From NCBI GenBank assembly GCA_947561585.1, contig CANNZV010000344.1, forward strand, positions 265,367-329,366: 64,000 nucleotides of DNA. The letters run 5' to 3'. Origin of the DNA: Caprella mutica. Lineage: Eukaryota > Arthropoda > Malacostraca > Amphipoda > Caprellidae. This document shows, piece after piece, positions 10,896 through 22,754 of the stretch (position 1 is its first letter; every line of letters starts with the position of its first letter). The position numbers and the translations under genes were made by a program. The notes below the pieces were generated by a model. The model was not told the DNA's origin, made no database searches, and worked only from the letters and a program-made list of their open reading frames with translations.

Positions 10896-12672
10896 TCATC
10901 CAGAAGGATCTTCACATTTCAAAATTTCTAATAACTTCAAAGCACGAGCTTTGGCCGTTTTGGAAGTGGTTTGACTCTCATCTTCTGGTTCCTTGCTAGC
11001 GTCTTGACATAGGGAAATGAGCCAAGTCTTGGCATTACCTTGCAGACCAATGCAATACTTTCTGAATATTTTAAAAAGGTCTTTGGATACTATATGCCTG
11101 TTGAGGCATTTCTCTATGAGAAGAACTTGCAGAGTTTTTTTGTATTTCCATTCAGATCTAAAATGAAGAGAATAGAATTAATTTACAAACATATTAACAA
11201 TATGGGAAAGAAATTAAATATTAAGGTAAGTTACTAGTAACCAGACAGTTCCACATTTTCTATCATGTAAGAAAAAAATTAATTATTATTCGACTTAACT
11301 CTATAACACCCAAGTCCCATGACATGTTCTAGGCTGAATATAATATTTAAATAGATCAATATTGGATAGTTAAACTCTTTAATTAAGAATATGTTAAAAA
11401 ATACCACTTTACTTTTATTTATTTTTTAAAGTCAAATATAATTTGGGAAGAATTTTTGAGTGATTCAAAATCTCAAATCATTATGTGGCATTGCCTACAT
11501 TTAATTTTGCGCTTCTTACTGCTAGGATATGAATATGATTATAAGGACTAAATATAGATATTATTTGATGCATTTCTAATGTCCTCCCCAGAGGACATTG
11601 GGTGTTGAAGGGTTAAATTTGCAATTGATATCCATGATAATTCAGATATCATGGATAGTATTTTAAATTTTAATATATTATTTTTTATCTTATCAAAACT
11701 GTGGAACTGTCCATTAGTCAGAACTCACCCTACAGTAGCTTAGCTAAATAAAGGGGCTATCATAGCAGAATTAATTGTATCTAAGTTAACAAACTACAGA
11801 ATCTGCATTTGAAACAATTTGATACTAGGGTAAGTTCTTAATTATCGGTCGGTACTACATTTTCGGACACGTAAGAAAGAACGATATAATAATTATTATT
11901 TATTTTTATATTGTTCTTCCTTATGTGTCCGAAAATGTAGTACTGACTGATAATTAAGAACTTACCCTATCTCAGATAAATCATAATTCATAATCATAAA
12001 ATTCAAAATATTACACACATTGAGTTCATTTACCTCACAAGCAGTTATTTAAACTTAAAGAGATATAACCAACTGATTCACATATCACAGTCATACATAG
12101 TTTTGTTTTTTAGATCAATTAATAAATTTGAAAAGTGAAGGCTATGATGAATGAGAGTGAAAAATGTATTCACCTGAAAAATCTTTGATTACATATATAC
12201 TTTGCAACAGATATATTCAGTTCACCTAATCTTTCATATATATGATCTCTATTGCAGACCTTACCATATAAATTCATATATGATGTCAAAGATTATATAT
12301 AAAAAGGAATAGCAAATTATTAGAAGCTAACCTGTTTTCACTCCAGAGTTTCAAGTATGTCAGAGCATCATTTATTTTATCCATCTCCATTTTCTTCCTC
12401 TCCAACACTTCCTCCGATTTATCTTTTGTGATCTTGACTGGAGGCTTTACACCATCATCAACTTCTTGATTGTAAAGGTAAGATTTCATTCTGTCCTTCT
12501 TCTTCTTGTTCAATTTATTTGAGCTAATTGAAGTAGGTTCAAGTGTAACAGTGGAAGCTTCTGAAGTTTTCCTGCTATTATTTTTAGATTTTCTGACTCT
12601 TTTCTTGCCTGTCCTTTTTTTGGCTGGCTTTTTTTCTAGCTCCATTGAAGGGGATTGGTTAGAGTCAATCAT
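10896..12672 (-). CDS. C7orf50-like protein with WKF domain (2 exons, 200 aa)
   Basis: Exon 1 is 12332-12672 and exon 2 is 10896-11157, read on the minus strand. The donor is AACAG|GTTAGC and the acceptor is TTTTAG|ATCTGA, phase 2; the joined frame is 603 nt with stop. An in-frame TAA 15 nt upstream of the ATG supports the start. The N-terminal half is strongly basic (KKPAKKRTGKKRVRKSK) and looks nucleolar. The second half matches the C7orf50/WKF family: ALTYLKLWSENR, then SEWKYKKTLQ and DLFKIFRKYCIGLQG, with an ARALKLLEIL-type end. Exon 2 is too short on its own to be obvious; it was found because the WKF motif continues across the splice. The human relative is a nucleolar protein of uncertain function linked to ribosome biogenesis. 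The intron holds two MITEs. Confidence 0.85.
11224..11735. mobile_element. MITE (GGGTAAGTT family), enlarged copy
   Basis: TIRs GGTAAGTTACTAGTAACC and the inverted GTCAGAACTCACCC lie in the intron of the C7orf50-like gene. The centre is longer than in other copies (about 510 bp overall), so it probably carries an insertion. Confidence 0.6.
11827..11969. mobile_element. MITE (GGGTAAGTT family), near-perfect palindrome
   Basis: The two arms pair over almost the full length, beginning GGGTAAGTTCTTAATTATCG, and the element is flanked by TA on both sides. A TA duplication with this layout points to a Tc1/mariner-mobilised MITE. It is in the same intron as the previous copy. Confidence 0.8.
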
Positions 12673-13100
12673 TGTGTTTATAAATTAGCTAGTTGAGTTA
12701 CAATAAGATATTTCAAAAATATTAATAATTTGTGAAGAATCTATATCACTAATACTATCTGAAATAAAAAGAAGAGTACTATAGTAAAAAATACAAATAA
12801 AAAAAAGCCTGATCTTTCGTGCTATTTGCACCCTTCAAGTGCATATGGCAAGAAATATCTAACTTATGCTTTGTTACTATGTTTTTTGGAGAAAATTTTC
12901 AAAATTTGATAATTTTGGAGAAATATACATTAGTTTAAAAGATTTATACAATAAAAATAGAAAAAATTATAATACCACTTTTTCATATATGACTGTATAT
13001 TTCATTTGCATATGAAAAGGATTTATATGTTATACAATATTTTACTTGAGATAGATCATCACTTCTCAGGTAGAATTATCTATAAATTAATCTGTATTTG
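12673..13100. other. Intergenic AT-rich DNA
   Basis: I see no gene. The stretch at about 12830-12930 (TTTGGAGAAAATTTTC and neighbours) resembles part of the larger inverted repeat at 16.2-16.9 kb. Confidence 0.4.
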
Positions 13101-13904
13101 GTGCACAAAATCCCACTGACATTTTCACAAAAAAAAAATCCACCAACAAGGTTTCCATTAATTTTTCTGATCCACCAAGATTTTCCAAATTTAGCTACTG
13201 AAAATTCCTTTAAAATTGGAATTTTCAGTAGCTAAATCCTTTAAAATTGGTGACCAGGCTGGGTGGCTGGAGTCAGTACTCTATGCCTGAAGTCTTTAGG
13301 GTATTTCCTAAATCCCCAATTGATGAAGAAGAATACTTAGCTGCAGCCACCCAATTTACATAATGGGTCTCCCATCTGCCAGTCTGCTGTCTGTAAAGTG
13401 AATCAGTCTCCATAGTCTCTCCAAGATATTATTTTGAGGAAATTTGTCTCCCAAATATTTTCAAATCGACCTGGTCTCTATTATCAATTTTGACCCAGAA
13501 TTTTCTAAAATGTCTCCAATAAATAGGGCCACAATTACCTGCGTGACCATACACATCAAATTAATGGTAACATAGGAATCAATTTAAAATCTCCCACAGC
13601 TAAATTAATGGTAGGCCTAACATAGGAATGAATTCAAAATCTGTAGATGTCCCTCAGTCTCAGAGTCCAGCCTGTATTTCATGGTAAATTCCACGGACAT
13701 GTCACCATGATGTCGGTGGAATTTATCCCTTTTTGAAAATAATATTCTGCCAAAGGCCCAGAGCTGGTGGATTTTTAGCTATTTATTCATATGTTACCAG
13801 TCTGCAGAATATGCGAGATATTTGGGATATTCTCTCCGAAAATTTTTGAATTAATTCCTATAGGTATTTATGTCACGCGCGTTCAAATATGATTTTTTTG
13901 GCTT

Positions 13905-16125
13905 GTGCATCAAACTGGCACATTTTATTGCGGATATCAATTGTTAGCGCAACCATCGATCGATTTCTGCGCATTCGAATGATAAGGATTTTCTTAGTTT
14001 ATGCATTTAATAAATTGTTTTATTTTAATAGAAAAATACCTTTAAATATTTTTTATATTTAGTAAGTCAACCATCAGTCGATTGTTGCGCGTTTGAATGA
14101 TATGGAATTTGTTAGTTTATGCATCTAATTTTTACATTTAATAAAGCAACCATCAGTCGATTGTTGTGCGTTTGAATGATATGGATTTTGTTAGTTTATA
14201 CATCTTATCGTTACATTTAATAGAGAAACTAAACAAATCCAAAATGCACAACAATCGACTGATGGTTTCTCTATTAAATGTAACAATTAGATGCATAAAC
14301 TAACAATATCCATATCATTCAAACACACACAATGTTTCAGAGGCTGGAAAATTTTAAGCCAATTTTTGAGCCAAAATTTCACAAAAATTCTGAACAAAGC
14401 CAATTTAGCTCAATTTTTGTAGATTTCAAGCCAAAATTAACATGGGAACATAGGAATTAATTCAAAATTTAAAGCCAATTAGACATATCTGAGTTTTGAT
14501 CTTTTGAAATCTAAGCCAATTAATTGGTAATTAGATGCATAAACTAACAATATCTATATCATTCAAACATGCAACAATTGACTGATGGTTGCCCTATTAA
14601 ATGTAACAATTGATTCATAAACTAACAATATCCATATCATTCAAACGAAACGAGCAATAATCAACTGATGGTTTCTCTATTAAATGTAACAATTAGATGC
14701 ATAAACTAACAATATCCATATCATTCAAACGCGCAACAATCCCAGACTGTATTTCATGGTAAATTTCACCGACTTGTAGGTGGAATTTTTTTCCATTGAA
14801 AATAATATTTTGGCAAAGTCAGTGGATTTTTAAAGGGGCAGTTCAGTCAAAATCAAACTATCGCCAAATTGGTCCTAAATCGATTTAGTATATTTATTTA
14901 TGTAACATTAGAATATTCGTTGATTTTAGAAATGTTTATATAAAAAGTATATTGTAAATTAGTGGCGCCATCTGTGGACTGCGGTGGACCGCGTAACTAA
15001 TCATTGTAGCATGTGAACAAAAAGATAACCAGTCCGGCAGTCCCAGACTTGAATCGGTTATCAACTTATGAAAATGGTGAAAAGAATTTGTGAAATTGAA
15101 AACTGTCCTTCAAGTCAATTAGATTTAATTTTGAAAATAAAACCATCTCTTCATAAATTTAAAATTACTTGTTAATACTGTTGATAGAAAAATTGTTCAC
15201 ATGTTATCAGCTGTAAAATGTGAACAAATAGTACAGAGTGGCCAGTCTGCAGAATGTGTCTCTTCTCCCGCAGAGATTTTAATTTGAGAGAGAGCTACTC
15301 TCTGACTCTCAGCAGCAGATTCAGAATCTCCCTCAGCTAATTTAATGGTAACACAGGAATTAATTCAAAATCTCCCGCAGCTAAATTAATGGTAACATAG
15401 GAATTAATTCAAGATCTGCCGCAGAGATCTCCAATTTCTAAAAATTCAATCAAAAATTCCCGCAGAGAGTCTTGGAAAAATGTTCCATATTCTGCAGACT
15501 GCACCATCTGTAGGAGGACGCAGGAACTAAATCGAATATATAAAATATGATATATATCGCTTATTATGTTTTTTTCAACCGTTTAATTCTACAAGAATGC
15601 TTTATTCTTCCTAAGTGATCATTCAACATTAATATTATGAAAACAAAAATTGACTGAACTGCCCCTTTAAGCTATTTATTCCTATGTTACCATTAATTTT
15701 CAGTTGAAAATTGGATAAAATGTTGGTGGATCACTGGATCAGCCAAATTACTGAAAATTTATGGTGGATTTTTCAGCTTTTTCTAAAAGTCAGTGGAATT
15801 TTGTGCACCAGATACAGACTGGCAACAATCGACTGATGGTTTCTCTATTGGATGTAAAAAGTAGATGCATAAACTAATCAAAAAAATATCTTCAAACGCG
15901 CAACAATTGACTGATGGTCGACTTACTAAATATAAAAAAATATTTAAAAGTATTTTTCCATTAAAAATAAAACAATCAAATGCATAAACTAAGAAAATTC
16001 GTATCATTATAAGAAATCATTCGATGGTTGCACCGTTGCACTATCGATTGATATCCACGAATCGCGAAAAAATATGCCAATTTGATGCACAAGCTAAAAA
16101 AATCTTATCATTCAAATGCGCCAGT
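13905..16125. repeat. ~88-bp repeat in tandem and inverted copies
   Basis: The unit core is ACCATCAGTCGATTGTTGCG, followed by TTTGAATGATATGGATTTTG and TTAGTTTATGCATC. Forward copies start near 13950, 14065 and 14145. Inverted copies lie near 14232-14330, 14530-14740, 15820-15990 and 16010-16125. The switch from forward to inverted orientation is at about 14228. Divergence between copies is modest, so they are related by fairly recent duplication. Confidence 0.75.
14834..15666. mobile_element. 833-bp TIR element with TTAA target duplication
   Basis: The ends are AGGGGCAGTTCAGTCAAAAT and the inverse of ATTGACTGAACTGCCCCT, flanked by TTAA at 14830-14833 and 15667-15670. TTAA duplication is the hallmark of piggyBac and Kolobok elements. 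The DNA either side (GTGGATTTTT...GCTATTTATTC) occurs joined at about 13772-13790 in a related repeat, which acts as an approximate empty site. It has no transposase and is non-autonomous. Confidence 0.75.
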
Positions 16126-16244
16126 CTGCAGAATATGGGACATTTTTAACATTTTCTGTGCGAACAATCCTTAAGTTTCTCCTATATTTACATGTATTTT
16201 ACTGAGAATAAGAAGGCAAAATAGAGGATTTCTTGGAGAACAGC

Positions 16245-16955
16245 CAAGTAATAAAGCATGTCCAAACTCGCCATTTTAATGGCGAGTTTATGACAGTTAT
16301 TTTGAGCCCTTCAATTGCAAATGGCGAGTTTTATCTATTTTTCTCCTATGCTGCAGCTACAATGTTATTTTGGAGAGAATTTATGAAAATTTGATCATTT
16401 TGGAGAGAATATGTTGAATTTTGGAGAGAGCTGGAGAGACAAATGGCGAGTTTATGAGACATACTATTTTACTTGGGAGAACAGTTAACCAGTTCTTGCA
16501 GTCTGCCTGAGTCTGGCAAACACGCAGCAATCGATCGATGATTCGATGGCTGCGCAAACTATTGATCAATAGATTGCGCAGCGAAATCGGTCAATATGGC
16601 AGATCACTCAAAAGCATTACACGTAACACGAGTGACATTTACATTAATTTTGCTACACTTTTGAATTAATCCCTATAGGTATTTACCAAGTTTCAAAGTA
16701 TGGACAAAGTCGCCAGCCAAGTAAAATTGTATGTCTCATAAACTCACCATTTGTCTCTCCAGCTCTCTCCAAAATTCAACAAATTCTCTCCAAAATGATC
16801 AAATTATCATTAATTCTCTCCAAAATAACATTGTAGCATAGGAGAAAAATAGAAAAAACTCACCATTTGCAATTGAAGGGCTCAAAATAACTGTCACAAA
16901 CTCGCCATTAAAATGGCAAGTTTGGACATGCTTTATTACTTGGGTCGCCAGTATA
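16245..16955. repeat. ~235-bp inverted repeat with a 220-bp spacer
   Basis: The left arm (about 16245-16490) and right arm (about 16712-16955) are reverse complements at high identity. Both carry TGGCGAGTTT repeated several times and TTTTGGAGAGAAT motifs. The repeated word within each arm recalls the multi-word termini of the elements at 24.1 and 46.7 kb, but I found no target duplication. Confidence 0.7.
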
Positions 16956-18192
16956 TTGGCAACTTTTGAGGAGTGAAATGAGTTGAAAAACATGTTTATA
17001 ACCAGTAAATCACTCACAAAATAGTTTAAGGAGATGCACATGCATCAGACATGAAGTACAAGTATGTTTTCAAGTGTAAAATCGTCACTAGGAAGTCAAA
17101 TTACTCCTTTAAAGTAACTTAAATGTGGCGACCTGGATCAATTTTCTCACTAAACTGGTGACTTTCCTGCCACACTTTGAAACATGGGGTAGGTACTATT
17201 TACATTAATTTTGCTCTGAACAGAAATTCAGAATAATAGATCTCGATGAACACTTTACCGGTTTCAGCAAACTGGCTGTGTGACCATTAATTTTCGGTGG
17301 ATAAATTGGGAAAATGTTCGTGGACCAGCAAAATTATTGGAAATTGTTGGTGGATTTTTTCAGCTTTTTGAAAAAATCAGTGGGATTTTGTGCACCAAAT
17401 ACAGACAGCCTGAGTCCTGAAGCAGGCTCAAATTCCAGTCAGGATGATAAATTTTGCAGAATGATTATGGGAATATCACAATACGAAATGCAAATATAAA
17501 AAATGTGTCAAAATTCTACCTGATGGAGACTAGAGAGGAAGTTGAACCTAGGTCACAATAATTGATATATTTGACTTCCATGTGCTATTAATCCACTCGA
17601 AAACATCATTTTAATTTCTGTTTATGAGTAATTTAGCTACTTGTTTATTTAATATTTACATGTTTTATTACATAATTACAATAGCCAGTCTGCAGAATTT
17701 TACACCAGAAATTCGGCCTATCATTTTCTCCTTTATCAAAGGTGGATATTACCATAGTACCACCTCAAGGATGTTACCACCTAGAGATCAGTGGTGAGTG
17801 GTGGTTCTCCATTCGGTCTATCCTGAATCATAAACCATTAGAAATGTAGAGATCCTACTCCAGGCCCTCAGAAATATGAGTTTATTACCTACATAAGATT
17901 GTAGAACTAAAGTGCAGGATCATTAATCTACAAACCGCATACAATTAGTTTCAGTGACTATTTTATTATTTGTTTTTAAAACTCTGTGTGCAACAATTGT
18001 ACGAATCACTAATCTGACGCTGAAGAAGAAGATTGTGCACTCTTTGTTTTGATTTCATATATGAATTTTTATAAACAAATAATGCGTTTTCGGCCTTCGT
18101 TCATTAAAGTACAGGCAGGCCTCGCTTTAAGTACACCTCACTTCAATAAAAGATTAAAAGTGGTACTTATTTCGAGTCATGTTGCGAAATAA

Positions 18193-21100
18193 AGCCCGGT
18201 TCGCCAGATCATGCATGCATGATAGTACGAGCATGATCAGGCGTGCCGAATTCCTGATACTATTTTACCAAATTTGGTATTTTTCATCTCTCATTTGTGT
18301 CAAAGCACCATATTAGTACTCTTTTTACCTCATTTTTCAGTAGCAGCCTTTCACGGTTTACGTTTAATTTTACAAGGAATTGAATTTGTTTCATGTACTA
18401 TACAGTATGTCAGTTAAATCCAATTAATTGACTTACATTTCAAATGGTCATATCTTAGATATATGTAATTGGCTATAAATCTTAAAAATATTCCTATTTT
18501 AATTTTGGCTTTAAATCTTCAAAAATTAGTCAAATTTGGATTTGCTTAGAATTTTTCTGAAAAGTTGGCTCAAAATTGGCCTGCAATTTGCCAGCCTGGA
18601 ATTGGTTTGTAGGTACATTTTTTATCAAATAATTCAAATCTGGTACATTTTTAGTATCTGATCTGGTACATTCAGGGAAATACTGTTGGCAACCTTTGGC
18701 ATGATTCTACTGCATATCATGAGGCATGATCGTGTCACGTGTGAACCCCTTTTTTGCATGACATGCTGCATGATCACGCAGCATGATGAATGAAGGGAAA
18801 TCCAGTGCATGAACAAGGGGGGCGGAGCTTATATCCTACACACGCCTAGAACTTCGGTCAAAATGTTATTTTTTTTCTCACAAGAATGGATAAGCAGCTC
18901 TAAAATAGATAACATTAAAATTTATTTTTATGTGTAGAACGATTAGGACCACAAATGCTTGATGAAAAGTTTGATCTATTTTTTGTAATTGGGAGGTTAC
19001 CTCTTTAGTTATTTATTATTAGTTTTTCATATCTGACTCCATTTTACTTTATCTCCATATAATTACATTATGGCTAATCTGATAATTGTTTGGTATGAAA
19101 TGAAATTGCGAGTTAGATAATAAAGACATTTATTCAAATAATCACATCACCTGGTAATTAGCATATGAGAGTGGACTTCAGATTCTCTGGAGGATGTTCG
19201 TCAGCTTCGTGTAGTAAGAGATAGTGCACACAAATATTGTGCAGGAGTCACGAGGAAGGTTAGTTCCAAGAAGATTGCGTGACTGTAGGTAGAGCAGCTT
19301 GAGTATCTTTAACTCGGAGTTAGGACGAAGGCTGGATTTCCTCAGTTATACTAGATGAGTGAGAATTTGGTATGATATCCAATCGAGTGGAGATGCGAAA
19401 GTTTTCTAGTATGATAGAAGCAGTAGTACTGGAAGCAGTAGTACTGGAAGCAGTAGTATAAATAGCATCAACATTCAACAGGTGTTTGACCCAGAAGAAG
19501 TATTTGCTGTGATTGCAATAGCAGCAGAACAGTAGTAATGAAACCAGTATTCATCAACGCAGAAGCCAGTTTTATTCTAACCAGTAGCAATCAGAAAGAC
19601 AGAAACCCCCTGAAAGAGATAGTTTGGAATAATTGGAGTTCGATACATCTTAGCTAATAAAACACTGATAATGATAATTTAAATGAATTGCCTAATTATC
19701 AATCGTTTTGAATTCAATTCAGCTACCACTCAGATGAAAAGAATTAGGATTAAAGTATTAATTAAATAATTAGAAATGAAATAGAAATTCTGTTTATTAT
19801 AAAGTTAGGCATGGATCGTAGTCTCTGTTAAAACTAGTTTTCTTTCATATAGAAAACGAGACGTCAGAGTGAACGGGTCACTGTTCTAGAATTCATTAAA
19901 ACATGATACGCACGTCGGTAGAATGTAAAATAGGTTATCAAGAAAGGTTTTATATATAAGGGAATATATAATTGATATTGACTATAAGATAATAAGAGAA
20001 ATGAATAATTAGCATTGATATTGAATATTACTTAGAATATATCCTAAATAGTATATTAATAAAATAGCTACTGATATGAGATAAGGAGAAATAATGTTAT
20101 TAATTTATTATTAATATTACATGCAGAGAAGTGATAAATATAGATAGGAAAATATTTACCCTTAGTATCCGTTAGAAGAATATATAGGGGGGTTGAAGCT
20201 GTTGTCACATTGTCTTTGAATTCAGATAATATATATTATTATTAAATAATCCTGTAAATATATGTAATTAGTCTTCGTATATATTGTAATGACAATATAT
20301 ACCCTAAATAATCACTCAGTTGTGTGGTACAAAGCACAATAGTAATACGCAGTTATAGGTACTGGTACTTTATATAAGAGGCGTAAATTGAACGTGTCCG
20401 AATATCTAGAGATCACCGAGGTAAATGAGGCGGAAAGATGCTAACATCTTGATAGGCTTAAAAGAGGGTAATTGGCAACATGAATGTTTGATATAATATT
20501 CTACACAAAATGATGAAATCGTGATACATTTATATAAGAGAAATGTTGTTATTAACAATTGTAATTATTTTATTACGTTTTGAATATTATAAGAGAATTT
20601 AAATACGTACTATTCTCAACTTTAAATTGGAACATTATGGTGATATTTGGCATCTTTGAGGGTAAGATATGCGCAGCGTCTTAGAACAAAGGGCTTGTAT
20701 TCGCGGGTAAAGAAATATGCGCACTTTGATGCCATAGGTAAATCATATATAATAGTTTGTAATATTTAAATTATATATAAGATATCATATTTGATAAAAT
20801 CTGTGTGATATAAATGTTTCGTTATACATATCAGTTATCATAATTACAATTGTAATTTATTTATATATTTGTATACCCGTTAATTGTACGAATAATGTGT
20901 CAGAAATTCTAAATATGTAGTTATGTATTAAATATATATGTTAATATATATGTAGTGGAATAAGGTGATCACTACATATTGATTATTGTAATAAAAAAAA
21001 ATTAAAATGTGCTTTATTCGAAACATACCTATATAAAAATCAATTTGTAAGTGAATTAAAAATTTTAAATACAAAAATTAAATTTGTATACGAATTTTGT

Positions 21101-21314
21101 TTTTCAGCTATAAATTCCTACTTTACGTATATTTTTGGGTGAAAATTTTTATTCTTTCAATATTATTATTATTAAGGATAATGAAATCGCATTTTGAGGA
21201 CATAAAGATATTCTACTGTCATGACGAAATCTATTTGAATGACGGTAGGCTGAACGCCTATCATGCATACGTTTCATGCTGAATGACATTATGCATGATT
21301 GTGCGAACCGGGCT
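18193..21314. mobile_element. Harbinger-like TIR element nested in the pogo-like element
   Basis: TIR AGCCCGGTTCGC is exact at the left and near-exact at the right, and TAA is duplicated outside both ends (18190-18192, 21315-21317). A 3-bp TWA duplication is typical of PIF/Harbinger. Subterminal zones at 18.2 and 18.7 kb and at 21.26-21.30 kb are rich in CATGAT/ATCATG words, which could be transposase binding sites. No transposase or Myb-like frame is visible over 3.1 kb. A short GGAAGCAGTAGTACT duplication lies near 19420-19460. Confidence 0.65.
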
Positions 21315-21469
21315 TAAGAACCGTTCGTAGACATAGAAAACGTGGAGACAATTTTTTGTGATTATTTCACGGTAACTAAAAAAAACATCCAAATTATAAT
21401 CCAGATGAGGTTATTAGAAGCAATTGGTTCAGAAATTCAACATGTTTTATTTTATATAATTATCATTCT

Positions 21470-21595
21470 TTAACTTATATTTCAATTGGTATCCATGATA
21501 CCAATTAGAATAGAAGTTAAATAATAATTATATTTTCTTTTCTGACGTGTCCGAAATTAAAGAACCAACCAATAACTTGGAACTAACTAACAAAA
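21470..21595. mobile_element. Partial MITE (GGGTAAGTT family)
   Basis: The centre (GGTATCCATGATACC) and right arm (GACGTGTCCGAAATTAAAG, then AACTTGGAACTAAC) of the common MITE are present; the left arm is eroded. Confidence 0.55.
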
Positions 21596-21911
21596 ATATT
21601 TCATAATTATAGAAATCTAAGTATCTATTAATTACCCACCTATTCTGAGTACAATAAATGCACGACTTTAAACTTTTTCATCACAGTCACAAACAATAAA
21701 AGACTATATATATATATTATTATTAATATGCTTATATATGTTGTATATGGTTGTACTCTAATACTCTAAAACAAATTTTCTTTCTATAGCTCATGGAAAA
21801 TGAGATATATAATCAAAGAGTGACAAATATAAATTTCTTGTTACTTTTCTTCGCTTTAGTTACGGACTAAAGCGAGTCGTGATTTGGTAACTAAAGCGGT
21901 GGATGCCTGTA

Positions 21912-22440
21912 TATAAATGATTCTATAATAAGTTTATCCAATTTTATTAATTTACATGAATATTAAATGGATTTATTATACGTAATACCTAGTTGACTTT
22001 CAAAACAAATAGTGTACATTCTTTTTCTTCAGACTGAAAATTAGCAGGTCGCAAGTAAAATAGTTATTGTAGAGTTTTGATTATAAAAATCATTGAAAGC
22101 ATATACATTATAAATTTATACATAGAATTAAAAAATAATATGCTATCAAATTATGATGGGGGTTTGCAGAAAAATGATAATAAACATCCCTACAAACAAC
22201 GGTCTGTCGATATTCGATGGAACAATCCATCGATTCGATATCTCAGCAATCGAAAAGAAATCGAATCGATTAGCCTCGCTGATTGAAGCAATAAAAAAAA
22301 TTGCCATAAACCTCTATAAATTATATATGGCTTCACAATATTTCATTCGTCAATATTTCAATTACAAATTACTATGGAAACATGTAAGTAGTATTATCGG
22401 ATGTTCCATGCAAAATCGTAATTAGAATACTTCACTATTT
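21912..22440. other. Intergenic, no feature seen
   Basis: AT-rich spacer between the pogo-like element and the start of the segmental duplication. A small palindromic patch (ATTCGATGG/CCATCGATT) occurs near 22213-22236. The short frames here lack any protein-like character. Confidence 0.4.
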
Positions 22441-22754
22441 ATTTACTATTAGATAAACTATATAGGATAAAATGGCTTAATGAAAATATTTTCCTTAATA
22501 TATATATTATGAGTCACGCTATAAATAATCACAATAACCAAATGTTAACTAAATCAAATGTCGGAATTTTCACTCTTCGAGTGCCTTAAATAGTTAAATT
22601 TACTCCATTGGACAATTTACATATTTCAAGAAGTTGTACCAAACCTGATTTATAGTACAATAAATGATTTTTGAAGCTAAATTGTTCCGAGTCCAATTCA
22701 TGATATTAACCCAATTTATTATTCTTTTTCTAGTGTAATAGTGATCGAAATACA

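Larger units (their letters stand above)
13101..17410. repeat. Composite of nested interspersed repeats
   Basis: A repeat containing GGTGCACAAAATCCCACTGA at about 13100 occurs inverted at about 15690-15815 and again at about 17285-17402. Phrases such as AACATAGGAATTAATTCAAAA and CAGTCTGCAGAATATG recur in both orientations. No coding region survives. Separate entries below cover the pieces I could delimit. Confidence 0.65.
18112..21909. mobile_element. Pogo/Tigger-like DNA transposon remnant
   Basis: The left end CAGGCAGGCCTCGCTTTAAG and the inverted right end CAGGCATCCACCGCTTTAGT resemble the Tigger/pogo terminus CAGGCATACCTCG. TA lies outside each end (18110-18111, 21910-21911), as expected for this branch of Tc1/mariner. 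No transposase frame survives. Most of its length is the inner element at 18193-21314, leaving under 700 bp of its own sequence, so it was probably itself a non-autonomous copy. Confidence 0.75.

Noticed and set aside
22153..22425. 90-codon frame near the Ig paralog A 3' flank
   Set aside because: Composition follows the AT-rich background and it overlaps another equally long frame.
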